A stretch of 64,000 nt of DNA from Rhizobium grahamii CCGE 502. GTDB lineage: Bacteria; Pseudomonadota; Alphaproteobacteria; Rhizobiales; Rhizobiaceae. The notes beneath the pieces were generated by a model that did not search any database, was not told the origin of the DNA, and saw nothing but the letters and a program-made list of their open reading frames with translations. The stretch covers positions 21,617 through 85,616 of the forward strand of contig NZ_AEYE02000017.1 of the NCBI RefSeq assembly GCF_000298315.2, given 5' to 3'. Shown in pieces: positions 7,891-18,618 of this stretch; the stretch's first letter is position 1; every line of letters starts with the position of its first letter. The position numbers and the translations under genes are program-made.

Positions 7891-8178
7891 CTAGTGGATG
7901 GCGTGACTGCGCATGCGGTGAGGGTGGACGGCCTCGAACTGGCGGACGAGTTCCCTCGCCTGTTTCATGACATGAACAGGAGTATGGCTGTCGTCGCGGG
8001 CCAGTTCATCGGCGCTGATGAAGATCGCATCGGCCATGTTCTTCGAGACCATCGCGAACTTCCGGTTGCCTTCCACCATGGATTCCAGCGCGGTACGATC
8101 CAGCTGCCGCGCAATATCAATGAAGATTTCCTCGCGCTCCTCGACACTCAGCGCCCTCATGTCGCCTTCTGAATTCAT
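7891..8178 (-). CDS. Hypothetical small helical protein
   Basis: A 95-residue ORF starting at ATG 8178, which has AGGAG upstream. It is charged and helical: VEEREEIFIDIARQLDRTAL, MVEGNRKFAMVSKNMADAIF, and VHVMKQARELVRQFEAVHPH. No family recognised. It is divergent from groES; the CIRCE element lies between the two genes and might affect both. Confidence 0.6.
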   Translation of the reverse strand: MNSEGDMRALSVEEREEIFIDIARQLDRTALESMVEGNRKFAMVSKNMADAIFISADELARDDSHTPVHVMKQARELVRQFEAVHPHRMRSHAIH

Positions 8179-8273
8179 GCTCGTCTCACTCCTTTGACGT
8201 GAAGCCGCGCGGCCTCCTGTGAGCACCGCAGCCACAACCTAGGAACCGAGAATTTAGAGATCAAGAGGGAGGC

Positions 8274-8298
8274 TGGCACTCGTTGGCCAAGAGTGCCA
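8274..8298. promoter_or_regulatory. CIRCE operator (HrcA site) upstream of groES
   Basis: Exact 8-base arms TGGCACTC and GAGTGCCA are separated by nine bases, matching the CIRCE layout (TTAGCACTC-N9-GAGTGCTAA). It lies 147 bases before the groES start. HrcA binding here would repress groESL at normal temperature. Confidence 0.88.
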
Positions 8299-8445
8299 AA
8301 ATTTTTTCGAGACCATCTTGAAAGCCGAAAAATAGCAAAATAAATTTTTGCCGCGAGGTGCTCTTCGAGGCCTCGCACCCGCCCGGACTGGCCATCCGGT
8401 CCGGCAAGGGTTTCAAAACATGATCGTTTGTCCAAGGAGGAAAAC

Positions 8446-10427
<1,982 letters not shown>

Positions 10428-10472
10428 GAAAGGTGCTCATGCCGTCGTTAGGAGAGCGTCCTGGAGTAAGGA

Positions 10473-10670
10473 ATGACGACACGTCTTCTGACTAGAGAAG
10501 AACTCCGCCTTTGTGTAGATGCCGTCAAGACGGTCGCACGCGAACGCGGGGTCGAAAAGGATGCGGCTGCGGTGGCCAGGATCATGGCAACCGTTGCCGA
10601 TCTTTTCAACAAAGGCATGCGCACGCATGACGATCTGGTAGCGGCCATGAAGGCCGAAACCACCATATGA
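10473..10670 (+). CDS. Small chaperone-linked protein, paralogue of the 6128-6358 protein
   Basis: A 65-residue protein 45 bases after groEL, preceded by GGAGTAAGGA. Its core EKDAAAVARIMATVADLFNK and the following GMRTHDDLVAAMKA correspond residue by residue to the small protein behind hsp20. Function unknown. Its location suggests it is co-transcribed with groESL. Confidence 0.7.
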   Translation: MTTRLLTREELRLCVDAVKTVARERGVEKDAAAVARIMATVADLFNKGMRTHDDLVAAMKAETTI

Positions 10671-11059
10671 CCGGGAGCGCCTGGCAACTTGTCGGGCGCG
10701 CCCACCTGAAAATTTTCATAGCCACTGAAGGTTTTTGGGACAGACGAAATGAACATGAACGGCACCCATTGGATAAGTCACAACGTGCTGACTGATGCGC
10801 TTTCGGTCTCCTACATCCTGGACCACCACCGCTTCATCATTGCCGAAGAAAAGATAAAGGTTCCTTCCAGGGCGCAGACATTGTCGCAAAAGGCCTGCAA
10901 TCCTGATGTTCATTGGCCCGCGGCTCGCCCCCGCAACCGGCAAAAGCGTTCTCCAAACTCGAGGGGCGATCCTGTTAATGGACAATTGTACCCGCGGCCG
11001 ATAGCTTTCGAAGCTTGGTCCTGGAAGATTTGCTAGGCCAACATTTTAGGGGTGGTCCT
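10671..11059. other. Intergenic stretch, no supported gene
   Basis: ORFs on both strands (for example from 10749, plus) have poor ribosome-binding sites and no recognisable sequence. GC-rich partial inverted repeats just after 10670 may end the groESL transcript but do not form a clear terminator. Confidence 0.35.
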
Positions 11060-11278
11060 GTGTCGACGACCGCAGGCCTGATTTTTGCAGCTGTCATCTC
11101 GATCATCGCCAGTTCGGCGTTCGCCCATGGCGGTGGGGGTGGGAAATGGCGCAATATGGACTGCGCAACGCTTGCCTTGCAGGAGCGCAACGTCATCGGC
11201 GGCAAGCTGCCGAGCAAGGACATCAAGCACCGAGAAAAGCTGAAAGCGGAGGATGGAGAAAAAAGGTTGCACGGCTGA
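11060..11278 (+). CDS. Small exported protein
   Basis: With a GTG start at 11060 the 72-residue product begins with a signal peptide (VSTTAGLIFAAVISIIASSA, then FAHGGGG), leaving a mature basic peptide of about 48 residues with one Cys. No family is recognised. The longer frame from 11015 would bury the signal peptide, hence the later start. Confidence 0.5.
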   Translation: MSTTAGLIFAAVISIIASSAFAHGGGGGKWRNMDCATLALQERNVIGGKLPSKDIKHREKLKAEDGEKRLHG

Positions 11279-11345
11279 AGTCAGTTGAGGCCCGCCGCCA
11301 ATCAGCCGGCTGCCCGGCGGATTTCGCTCCCCGACGTCAGTCTGG

Positions 11346-11972
11346 TCACTGCTCGTATTTTAGACGCTCGATCGCTTCATCGGCGTCTTCTTCGAGAAAC
11401 TTGATGCGGATCCAGAGCTGTTTTGGATTGACCTCGTGGAGCCTTGCAAGCTCCAGCACAGAGACATCGGCGCCCCGCGACCTCACCACAATGTTCTCAT
11501 AAGCCGCCGGCTTGCGTTTGGACGTCCATATGCAGTTGGCCGGCTCGAAGTCTCCCGAGTTTTGGAGACGGCCCAGCACCGTACCGGGAGGGCGCTCACC
11601 CATGTCTTCAAGGAAAGCTGAAAAGGAAGCCCAGCGCGGGCACATTTTGACGCCTGCCCCACCGAACTTCCAGTAAAGCGGATCGGCGCTGTTTTCACAT
11701 CGGCTTTTCACCTGCGTGTACGCACGTCTGGTCGGACTGACTTTATGGCCAGTCGCGTGGCCATGAACCAGGGATCGCTCGCGGTTGCGTTCCACGCGCA
11801 GGCATCCGCAGCTTTTGCTGTCTCCCTTTTTTACAGCAGAGAGAAACATAGAACGCTCGTTGCCGCAATCGCACCGAAAGATCCAGCGCTTGTGACGGCC
11901 AGGCGCGCGATCGGGACGGAGTCCGATCAGACGGCCGTATCTTTGCCCGGTGATATCGTCAGCGCGTGACAT
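11346..11972 (-). CDS. Phage-type Cys-motif protein, HNH/AP2-endonuclease-like
   Basis: A 208-residue protein starting at MSRADDITGQRYGRLIGLR. The N-terminal part has a zinc-ribbon pattern CDCGN...SCGCL. The second part (AYTQVKSRCENSADPLYWKF, GGAGVKMCPRWASFSAFLED, MGERPPGTVLGRLQNSGDFE, PANCIW) is the segment common in phage-encoded HNH or AP2-domain proteins, whose DRID motif is GRLQ here. Catalysis is therefore doubtful. It may be a domesticated or relict phage DNA-binding protein. Confidence 0.65.
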   Translation of the reverse strand: MSRADDITGQRYGRLIGLRPDRAPGRHKRWIFRCDCGNERSMFLSAVKKGDSKSCGCLRVERNRERSLVHGHATGHKVSPTRRAYTQVKSRCENSADPLYWKFGGAGVKMCPRWASFSAFLEDMGERPPGTVLGRLQNSGDFEPANCIWTSKRKPAAYENIVVRSRGADVSVLELARLHEVNPKQLWIRIKFLEEDADEAIERLKYEQ

Positions 11973-12628
11973 TCCCTTCCATTCCCGTGTTCTCACCCAA
12001 GAGAAAGAATTTCGCATCTGCCTCTGTCGGCTTTGCTGCGATAACAGCGGGTGACTTTCAATGCCCGCCGGACGGAGGACAGGGAGTTTGCTCTCAGAAA
12101 TTGATGCGGCCCGGCGCAATGCCCCTCACGCCGGGCCCCACCCAGTCAGCGATGTTGGTCCAGGCAGCAGGCTGCCCAGCGCTGACTTTTTCGCACCACC
12201 GCAAACTCGGGCGTCGTCAACGAAGTCGCGTTCCCGGCGATGTCCTTGCAGGCATCATCATCTCGGCGGGGTCGGGGTTTTCGATGATGACCTCCCGATC
12301 ACTGAAAACAGCAAGAATAGTAACGTGGCTAAATTAGAGTTCAATAAATGATGCAGTACGCCAGCGTACGCTGAGGCGCGGCGGTGCCAGCCACATTACG
12401 AGATCGAGAGCAGGATCCGCGTCTTTATGATGTTCAGGCAAGGCAAGCGTTTGATAGCCCGCAACGGGAGCAAATACCGCGAGTAACCCTCCACCACGCG
12501 TGAGCTGTTTTCGAAAACCCGCGTCAAGGGCTGTCTGTCCGCTATCGTACGTTGGGGAACTTCGCCGACGATCTATAACCATTCTTAACAACCCTATGGT
12601 GTCTTCGCCAGATCAGAGGGGGAAAATC
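11973..12628. other. About 650 bases without a supported gene
   Basis: Overlapping ORFs occur on both strands but none has a recognisable pattern or a convincing ribosome-binding site. Promoter elements for the FecR-domain gene at 12629 must lie in its right half, but I could not identify them with confidence. Confidence 0.35.
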
Positions 12629-13654
12629 ATGTTCGCTTCTTTCCGTTTCATCGTTCTCGCATTTTTACTCGTTCCGGTGTCTTCGTTCGCCGCAAATGAT
12701 GACTGGCGGGTAGCCAAGGCCACGAATGAGGTTCGATATTCACTCGGGGATGCCACGTGGCTCGAATTGCGGGCCGGAGACGTCTTGCCGAACCGCGCAT
12801 GGGTTGAAACAGGTGCCCGAGGACGAGCCATCCTGGTTCGCGGTATCGAGAGGATCGAGTTTCAACCGAACACATCCGCGTCCATCACGACGACATCCGG
12901 CTTTTTCTCGTCGCGCAAGACGCAAATCACACAGCAAATCGGATCACTGGAGCTGGAAATCGAGAAGCGGAGCCAGCCCCATACCACCGTACAGACACCC
13001 TACCTCGCAGCCGTCGTGAAAGGCACGGTCTTCCATGTGTCCGTCAGCAAGACCGCCGCATCCGTCAAGGTCGACCGAGGTCTCGTTCAGGTTACCTCCT
13101 TTGCCAGCGGCCAGCAGGCAAATGTCGGCCCGAAGCAGTCCGCCAGCGTCGGCGCCAAGACCGGTATGAGTGTCGCTGGGCAGGAAGCCAGACCTTCGAT
13201 CACCTCGGTCCCGGCGTCGGTAGCGCAGATTCCGGCCGCGGGAAGCAAAAAACTGGCCGGTGAGAGGCAGGTCAACAGCAATAACAAACCTTCGAAGGCC
13301 GATGATGGGACTAAACCTGCCAGCGATGCCAAAGGCAAGAGCCACTCTGGCGGAAAGAACATTGGCGGTGGTAGACCCAGCAATGAAAACAACGGATCGG
13401 ATCGTTCCCGTGGGGCCGGCAACGGCAATGGAAAAAGCGGCGACAGCGGTCATGGAAACGGCGGGAACAACGGTGCCAAGGGCAACAACTCTGGCAGCGG
13501 AAACCACGGGAATTCCGCGAGCGGAAACAACGGCAATGGGCATGGTAGCAGCGGGAACAACGGAAACGGCAAGGGGGGCAGCGGCAATAACGGAAACGGG
13601 AAAGGGAACGGCAACGGCAACGGCAACGGGAATGGGAATGGCAAGGGGCGGTGA
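12629..13654 (+). CDS. FecR-domain exported protein with Gly/Asn-rich tail
   Basis: A 341-residue protein with a signal peptide (FASFRFIVLAFLLVPVSSFA), a FecR-type domain at about 25-165 (WLELRAGDVLPNRAWVETGA, GSLELEIEKRS, VQTPYLAAVVKGTVFHVSV), and a low-complexity tail of about 120 residues rich in Gly, Asn, Ser and Lys. FecR domains outside iron signalling are common in envelope or surface proteins. ATG 12629 has AGAGGGGGA upstream. The stop overlaps the GTG of the next gene (GTGA), so the two are translationally coupled and may form one sensory unit. Confidence 0.82.
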   Translation: MFASFRFIVLAFLLVPVSSFAANDDWRVAKATNEVRYSLGDATWLELRAGDVLPNRAWVETGARGRAILVRGIERIEFQPNTSASITTTSGFFSSRKTQITQQIGSLELEIEKRSQPHTTVQTPYLAAVVKGTVFHVSVSKTAASVKVDRGLVQVTSFASGQQANVGPKQSASVGAKTGMSVAGQEARPSITSVPASVAQIPAAGSKKLAGERQVNSNNKPSKADDGTKPASDAKGKSHSGGKNIGGGRPSNENNGSDRSRGAGNGNGKSGDSGHGNGGNNGAKGNNSGSGNHGNSASGNNGNGHGSSGNNGNGKGGSGNNGNGKGNGNGNGNGNGNGKGR

Positions 13655-16389
13655 GGAAGGCAGCTGCGAATTTACTGCGGGTTGCCAGCAGTTTCGCTGA
13701 AGCGACCGCGTCTCGCTGCATCATCATAGCAGGGATGCTGGGTATCGCGGCGTTTTGCGCCGACCTTCGTCCAATCGTACAGTTGGACGACGCGCTGGTT
13801 GCAGAACGCTTTTACTTGGGCGGCCGCGCTGCATCCGGAAAGATCGCTTTCGTCGCGATCGACAAACGGAGCCTCGATCAGGTCGGTACTTGGCCGTGGC
13901 CGCGGGGTCTTTATGGAGAGCTGCTGGACAGACTCGTGTCTGCCAAGGTTGGCGACATCGTGCTGGATATCGATTTTTCGACGCCCTCCACTGCCGAGGA
14001 AGACGCGCTCCTTTCAGCTGCGCTGGAACGCGCCGGCGGAGGCGTCTTGCTTCCCCTGTTTCGCCAGCAAGCGTCGGCAAATTCATCGGAAACCGAGATA
14101 TCAAGACCTGTCCCTCAACTCCTCGACAAATCCTGGCCGGCCTTCGCGAATGTTTCACTTGACCCTGATGGATTGGTCAGACGGTTCTCGCTTGGCGATG
14201 TTGATAACGGTATTCCAACGCCATCCGTGGCCGCGGCACTTGGCGGCGCCTCGGGAACAATGGAAAACCAGTTGGTGGACTTCTCGATCACTCCGCAAAG
14301 CGTACCAACCTACTCCCTGTCGGACATTCTTCCCGGAACGGTTGGAGACACTGAGCTTGCGGGCCGCTCTGTCGTTGTCGGTGCCTCGGCAACCGAGCTC
14401 AAGGACATCTTCCCGGTTCCTGTCTACGGCGCGTTGGCCGGCCCTCTAATCCATGTCCTGGCCGCCGAAACCCTGCTTCAGGGCCGCACACTCAAGACAT
14501 TCGATCAACGACCGCTCGAACTGCTACTGGCGACCTGCCTCATCGTTGCGCTGCTTTCCTTTCGACATATCGGCATGACAAGAACGAGCGGACTGTTGGC
14601 CGCATTCGGATTGATCGGGGAGATCGCCGCATTTCTTCTCCAGAGGGACTGTGCGATCGTGATCCGGACCGCGGTACCCTGGATGCTGCTCTCCCTCGCA
14701 TGGGTTCTTGCATTGAACGAGCGCATCGACCTCGGCCAGGTGGTCGCAGCTATCGCCAGGACAAACGCCAGCAATACACGGCGCCTGATGGTCCGCATCA
14801 TCTCCAACAGTTCGGATGGCATTGTGGCGTTCGGCGACGACCTGAAGATTGTGGAGATCAACGAGTCGGCAAGATCGATCGTGAAATCCGATCTTGGCGC
14901 CAATCTTCTCACCGCCGTAAATGAGCGCGTCTCCAGGGCCCTTGGTGAACTGGTCCATCAGTTTGCGGCAAGCCCCGGTAAGCTTTGCTCAGTGAGCGTC
15001 CAGTTTTCCGAAAATGTGGGAGACAGCCACTTCGACTACGAAGCAATCATCACTCTTTCGCCGCTCGAGGACGCGATCTCGAAGTCCGGAAAAAGATTTG
15101 GTGGCTGCATCATCATCCGTGACATCACCACCCGCAAGCGCTACGAAGCCAGGCTCAAGCGGCTCTCCGAAGAAGATGAGCTCACCGGGCTCCTCAGTCG
15201 TCGTGAGTTTCTGGCGCGTATCGAAGGGTGCGACGGCATGGTCGCGGTCCTCGACGTCGACCGGTTCTCTCGCATCTGCTCGACATTGGGAAGAGCCGTC
15301 GGCGACAATATGCTCAGAGCAATCGCCAACCGCCTTTCTGAAAACGTGGAGGCATTGCTTGCGCGTATTGACGGTGACCTTTTTGCGATCGCATGGCTCG
15401 AGGAAATCCAGGATAAAGCGGTCCTTGCCGAACATCTCGTTTCACTTTTCGACGAGCCCCTCTTCGTAAACGATATGCGGACCAATGTCTCTGTTCGACT
15501 GGGAGCCGCCCCGCTGGGACTGACGGATCCGGAGCAGGCCTTGCGCGCCGCTGAGTCCGCGCTTTATGAGGCCAAGGCAGGGTCGACGCGCTGGACGATG
15601 TTTGACCCGGCCACGGCCCAAGCTCAGGCACGTTCCCGTCGTCTTGAAGCCGACATGCGAACAGCAATGGCAGAGCGCCAGTTCTTTCTCCTGTTTCAAC
15701 CGCAGATCAATCTTGCCACCGGCAGATTTGTTGGCGCAGAGGCCCTGTTGCGATGGCGACATCCTGAGCTCGGCCTCATATCGCCAGCAGAGTTCGTGCC
15801 AATTGCCGAGACATCAGGGCTGATCTGCGAGATTGGTCGCTGGGTTCTTATGGAGGCTTGTATCGAAGCTTCAAGGTGGCCCTATGGCACAGTCGCCGTC
15901 AACGTCTCGCCAATCCAGTTCGAACGCTCAGACGTCGAAGCGGAAGTGAGGCAGGCTCTCGGGTCAAGTCGGTTGCCCACATCCAGACTTTGCATCGAAA
16001 TGACCGAGTCGACCTTTCTCGACAATAATGCGCGCTCCACTGAAAAAATGGCCGCACTGCGTGCTGCCGGGATCGCTCTGGCATTGGACGATTTTGGAAC
16101 AGGATATTCTTCGCTGAGCTACCTCGCAGACCTTCCGCTCGACAAGCTCAAGATTGATCAGTCCTTCATTCGCAGGTTGACGCGGGACAGCGGCGTCATG
16201 GAGATCGTGAAGGGCATCGTGTCGATTGCGCATGGTCTCGGCCTGGAGATCGTTGCGGAAGGCATCGAAGGCGCGGTTGAGATGGAAGCGCTCCAAAACC
16301 TGCGGTGCGAGACAGGCCAGGGATACCTGTTTGGCAAACCGCAGACCGCGAACGAGATGCTGGCAAACCACGTGTTACAAGAGGTTTGA
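13651..16389 (+). CDS. CHASE2-PAS-GGDEF-EAL membrane protein, likely c-di-GMP phosphodiesterase
   Basis: A 912-residue sensor. Order: N-terminal membrane segment (~22-40), periplasmic CHASE2 domain (IAFVAIDKRSLDQVGTWPWP, VGDIVLDIDFSTPS) to about 290, several membrane segments (~290-360), PAS-like region (~370-500), GGDEF (~510-650) and EAL (~670-910). The GGDEF signature reads DGDLF, so cyclase activity is unlikely. The EAL domain keeps GAEALLRWRHPELG, IEMTESTF, ALDDFGTGYSSLSYL, KIDQSFIR and VAEGIE, so c-di-GMP hydrolysis is likely. It is coupled by GTGA overlap to the FecR-domain gene, which may present a signal to the CHASE2 domain (inference). Confidence 0.92.
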   Translation: MRKAAANLLRVASSFAEATASRCIIIAGMLGIAAFCADLRPIVQLDDALVAERFYLGGRAASGKIAFVAIDKRSLDQVGTWPWPRGLYGELLDRLVSAKVGDIVLDIDFSTPSTAEEDALLSAALERAGGGVLLPLFRQQASANSSETEISRPVPQLLDKSWPAFANVSLDPDGLVRRFSLGDVDNGIPTPSVAAALGGASGTMENQLVDFSITPQSVPTYSLSDILPGTVGDTELAGRSVVVGASATELKDIFPVPVYGALAGPLIHVLAAETLLQGRTLKTFDQRPLELLLATCLIVALLSFRHIGMTRTSGLLAAFGLIGEIAAFLLQRDCAIVIRTAVPWMLLSLAWVLALNERIDLGQVVAAIARTNASNTRRLMVRIISNSSDGIVAFGDDLKIVEINESARSIVKSDLGANLLTAVNERVSRALGELVHQFAASPGKLCSVSVQFSENVGDSHFDYEAIITLSPLEDAISKSGKRFGGCIIIRDITTRKRYEARLKRLSEEDELTGLLSRREFLARIEGCDGMVAVLDVDRFSRICSTLGRAVGDNMLRAIANRLSENVEALLARIDGDLFAIAWLEEIQDKAVLAEHLVSLFDEPLFVNDMRTNVSVRLGAAPLGLTDPEQALRAAESALYEAKAGSTRWTMFDPATAQAQARSRRLEADMRTAMAERQFFLLFQPQINLATGRFVGAEALLRWRHPELGLISPAEFVPIAETSGLICEIGRWVLMEACIEASRWPYGTVAVNVSPIQFERSDVEAEVRQALGSSRLPTSRLCIEMTESTFLDNNARSTEKMAALRAAGIALALDDFGTGYSSLSYLADLPLDKLKIDQSFIRRLTRDSGVMEIVKGIVSIAHGLGLEIVAEGIEGAVEMEALQNLRCETGQGYLFGKPQTANEMLANHVLQEV

Positions 16390-16554
16390 ATAGGGGCTCG
16401 GGCTTTAAGACGGACTGTTCGCTACACACCCTCGCGCTACTCGAACTTTATCGCAACCTCAGGACGGCCCATCGGTGGACGACCGAAAGAATCTTCGTCA
16501 CTGCCGGAACGCACGCCGAACTCTTCGAATGAAGACCGCTAACACACACCAACG

Positions 16555-17100
16555 TCAGTCGGGCAAGTCGAAATAAAACCTTCCGAACGATGCAGTACGG
16601 TCATCGACAATGTCAAAGTAGTAAGGCTTCTCCCGTCTCGGCCGCGCCATGTAGTCCACATAATCACATCGCCAGCGGCTGTGATAAACGCGGGTGACGT
16701 CGCCTCGCTCCACACTTGAAATGCGCCGGTTTCTCGTGTCTCCGACAATCCTGCCCTCCCGGCAGTCGCTTCCTTTTCGCATGCACTGCGACAGCTCACT
16801 CGGGTCGTGCCCACTCATGAATCCGCCAGCTGCTGGGGACCAGCCTGGTGGACAATCGTCAAACTTCTCGAAACCCGGTTTGCCAGCGCCGCCTTCCGGA
16901 CATATCGGCCAGGAAAAGCCCGGCCTTTTCATGGCCGAAATCAACCGGCTCATGGGGGGACGGCATTCTGCAATGCCATGCCAGGACGGATCGGACGAGG
17001 CAGCGCAAAGAAGGACTTCGCAGCCCCATTCATCGGCTGTTGCATGGTTCACGGCGGTCGACAGCATTAGAACGGAAAGAGCAAGGAGGACAGACTTCAT
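16555..17100 (-). CDS. Exported Cys-rich protein of the virB-linked operon
   Basis: A 181-residue protein with a signal peptide (MKSVLLALSVLMLSTAVNHA) and many Cys residues in the mature part (WGCEVLLCAASSDPSWHGIA, FSWPICPEGG, FDDCPPGW), suggesting disulfides. Its pattern is familiar from rhizobial and related T4SS loci, but I have no function for it. It is the last gene of a three-gene minus-strand operon divergent from virB1, 22 bases after the nuclease-like gene. Confidence 0.75.
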   Translation of the reverse strand: MKSVLLALSVLMLSTAVNHATADEWGCEVLLCAASSDPSWHGIAECRPPMSRLISAMKRPGFSWPICPEGGAGKPGFEKFDDCPPGWSPAAGGFMSGHDPSELSQCMRKGSDCREGRIVGDTRNRRISSVERGDVTRVYHSRWRCDYVDYMARPRREKPYYFDIVDDRTASFGRFYFDLPD

Positions 17101-17122
17101 GTCAACGGTCTCCGGTAAACGA

Positions 17123-17866
17123 TTAACGGTCGGTGCGTTTCGGTGATCGCTTGGCATCAACAAATGGCGGCGAAATCTCAGCGCGTCGTTGGCGCAGTAA
17201 ATTATAATCGGCGACAGGTCGTCGGCTGGGCGTACGATCAATGGCCTTCTGCCGCCACTCGTTCATGTCGAGGACATACGTCCCCCACATGCCATAACGC
17301 GCGTCCATGGCCCGGCTTTGCGCCAGCCGGTATGTGGCAACGGCGGTGTTCCCAGGCGCAACTCTTGCCCAGCCAACCCTTAAAAGCTCGAAAGCAAGGT
17401 CACGACCCCCGGCACGACAACGTCCGGTGCGAAGATATCCTCTCCCCCCGATCCGGCATTCGACGCGGTGGGCTCCAATCGACCTCTTCAGCCAGGCTTT
17501 TGCGAAGGCACCGCAGGGCACAGGTTTGAGGCGATCGCCAGCTGCGTCACGCACGTCGCCATTGAATGCCCATTGCGGAAGGTCGCACCCGTCGACGCCC
17601 GCGAGCGTTACCCTTAGTCCATGCTCGGGAAAGAGCAGCGTGCGCCCATCGATGACGGATGCCCTGCCGGCGAGTTCGAGCGAGCCCGAATGCTTGCGCG
17701 ACGACCATGGCGGTGAATTGATCGCGTCTGCGCTGCGAGAGGTAGTCGCGGTGGTGATGGTAACGACCACCATCAAGCCGACCACCCTTAGTGGCGACAC
17801 CGTTGCGTTCCACATAGCGCCGAAGGCGCAACTCGTGATGTCTTCAAAACAATTCGCGACTGTCAT
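17123..17866 (-). CDS. Thermonuclease-fold protein, exported or membrane-anchored
   Basis: A 247-residue protein with a hydrophobic N-terminal segment (VVGLMVVVTITTATTS) and a staphylococcal-nuclease-like domain: ELAGRASVIDGRTLLFPEHG, RVTLAGVDGCDLPQWAF, CGAFAKAWLKR, and GGRDLAFELLRVGWARVAPG. The usual acidic residue after the LxGVDxPE-type motif is altered (DGCDLPQ), so activity is uncertain. Its ATG overlaps the upstream stop (ATGA), so it is coupled to the 17863-18489 gene. Confidence 0.78.
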   Translation of the reverse strand: MTVANCFEDITSCAFGAMWNATVSPLRVVGLMVVVTITTATTSRSADAINSPPWSSRKHSGSLELAGRASVIDGRTLLFPEHGLRVTLAGVDGCDLPQWAFNGDVRDAAGDRLKPVPCGAFAKAWLKRSIGAHRVECRIGGRGYLRTGRCRAGGRDLAFELLRVGWARVAPGNTAVATYRLAQSRAMDARYGMWGTYVLDMNEWRQKAIDRTPSRRPVADYNLLRQRRAEISPPFVDAKRSPKRTDR

Positions 17867-18489
17867 GGCCGCGTCCTCGGATCGGCCCACATTCCATAGC
17901 CGAGACGTCCAATCTTTTCGGCCTCCACAAGATCCGGCCGCATCGGGGAGCCGTCCTGCTTCTTTGCCAGTCTGAGCGCGCCGATAGAAAGCAGCTGTTC
18001 CTCGAAATTGTCGACGCTTTCAAGCACACCGGGGAAGTAATAATAGCCGAAGCAGGTCACGTCCTGCTGCGGCGCGTTTTCTTCCGAAACAAAAGCCCGG
18101 CAGAGAATCACCTTCGGCGACTTCAGATGAACCTGGAGATGCTGCTGCCCGAAGTCCGAGCAGCTGCCCGAAAACCCCTCCCGCTGGTTTACCATCTCTC
18201 CTTCGCACGGCTCTACGCCGTAGAGGTGCAAGGTCGTTTCGCTATCGAGGCGAACGTCAACGGCAGAAAGGGCACGAAAACCGGTGGCAGATGCATATCC
18301 CTTGCGAGCCACGACGGTGTTGGCTCCGTCGTAATACTCGATCACAAGAACTGTCTTTCCAGGAGCCGCAAGTGACTTGATGTAGGCGCGGTCGACCGGG
18401 GCCGCAGCTAGGACCTGCGATGGAACCGCAAGCATCACAGCCACCAGCGCCAAGGTTTTCGATTGATGAACCAAAACCGCTCGTCCCAT
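17863..18489 (-). CDS. Exported nuclease-fold-like protein
   Basis: A 208-residue protein with a signal peptide (QSKTLALVAVMLAVPSQVLA) and a divergent nuclease-like C-terminal half: HLYGVEPCEGEMVNQREGF and LVEAEKIGRLGYGMWADPR, the latter resembling the A..A+..+.GLW end of SNase domains. The catalytic Arg/Glu set is not obvious. It is the first gene of the operon facing away from virB1; start could be 18489 or 18507. A role in the conjugation channel is suggested only by position. Confidence 0.7.
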   Translation of the reverse strand: MGRAVLVHQSKTLALVAVMLAVPSQVLAAAPVDRAYIKSLAAPGKTVLVIEYYDGANTVVARKGYASATGFRALSAVDVRLDSETTLHLYGVEPCEGEMVNQREGFSGSCSDFGQQHLQVHLKSPKVILCRAFVSEENAPQQDVTCFGYYYFPGVLESVDNFEEQLLSIGALRLAKKQDGSPMRPDLVEAEKIGRLGYGMWADPRTRP

Positions 18490-18534
18490 CCAATCCCTAT
18501 TGCACATCAGGCCAGCCCTTTGGAAGTCAGTTTG

Positions 18535-18589
18535 CAAACTATAACAGTTTGTTTTCGGGATTGACAAGCAGCAATTTTTGATATGTTTT
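18535..18589 (+). promoter_or_regulatory. virB promoter region with 17-bp palindromic operator candidate
   Basis: CAAACTATAACAGTTTG (18535-18551) has exact 6-base arms around five bases. It is followed by TTGACA (18561-18566) and weaker -10 candidates (TATGTT 18582-18587, or TGTTTT after 17 bases). The 23 bases 18537-18559 match 35525-35547 upstream of the parA-like gene at 18 positions. The site lies between virB1 and the divergent nuclease operon and could control both. Confidence 0.5.
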
Positions 18590-18618
18590 CATTTTACATT
18601 AAACGCGGAGGTAGTTTA

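Noticed and set aside
10749-11036. Plus-strand ORF after the groEL-linked small protein
   Set aside because: Weak start context, no recognisable sequence, and it overlaps the signal-peptide protein upstream region.
13380-13650. Possible tandem DNA repeats in the FecR-protein tail
   Set aside because: The repetition follows Gly-Asn-rich coding (GGNGN-like units) with variable codons, so it is protein low complexity rather than a DNA repeat array or CRISPR.
13311-13727. Cys/Arg/His-rich minus-strand ORF opposite the FecR-protein tail
   Set aside because: Produced by the Gly/Asn repeat on the other strand; no start signals.
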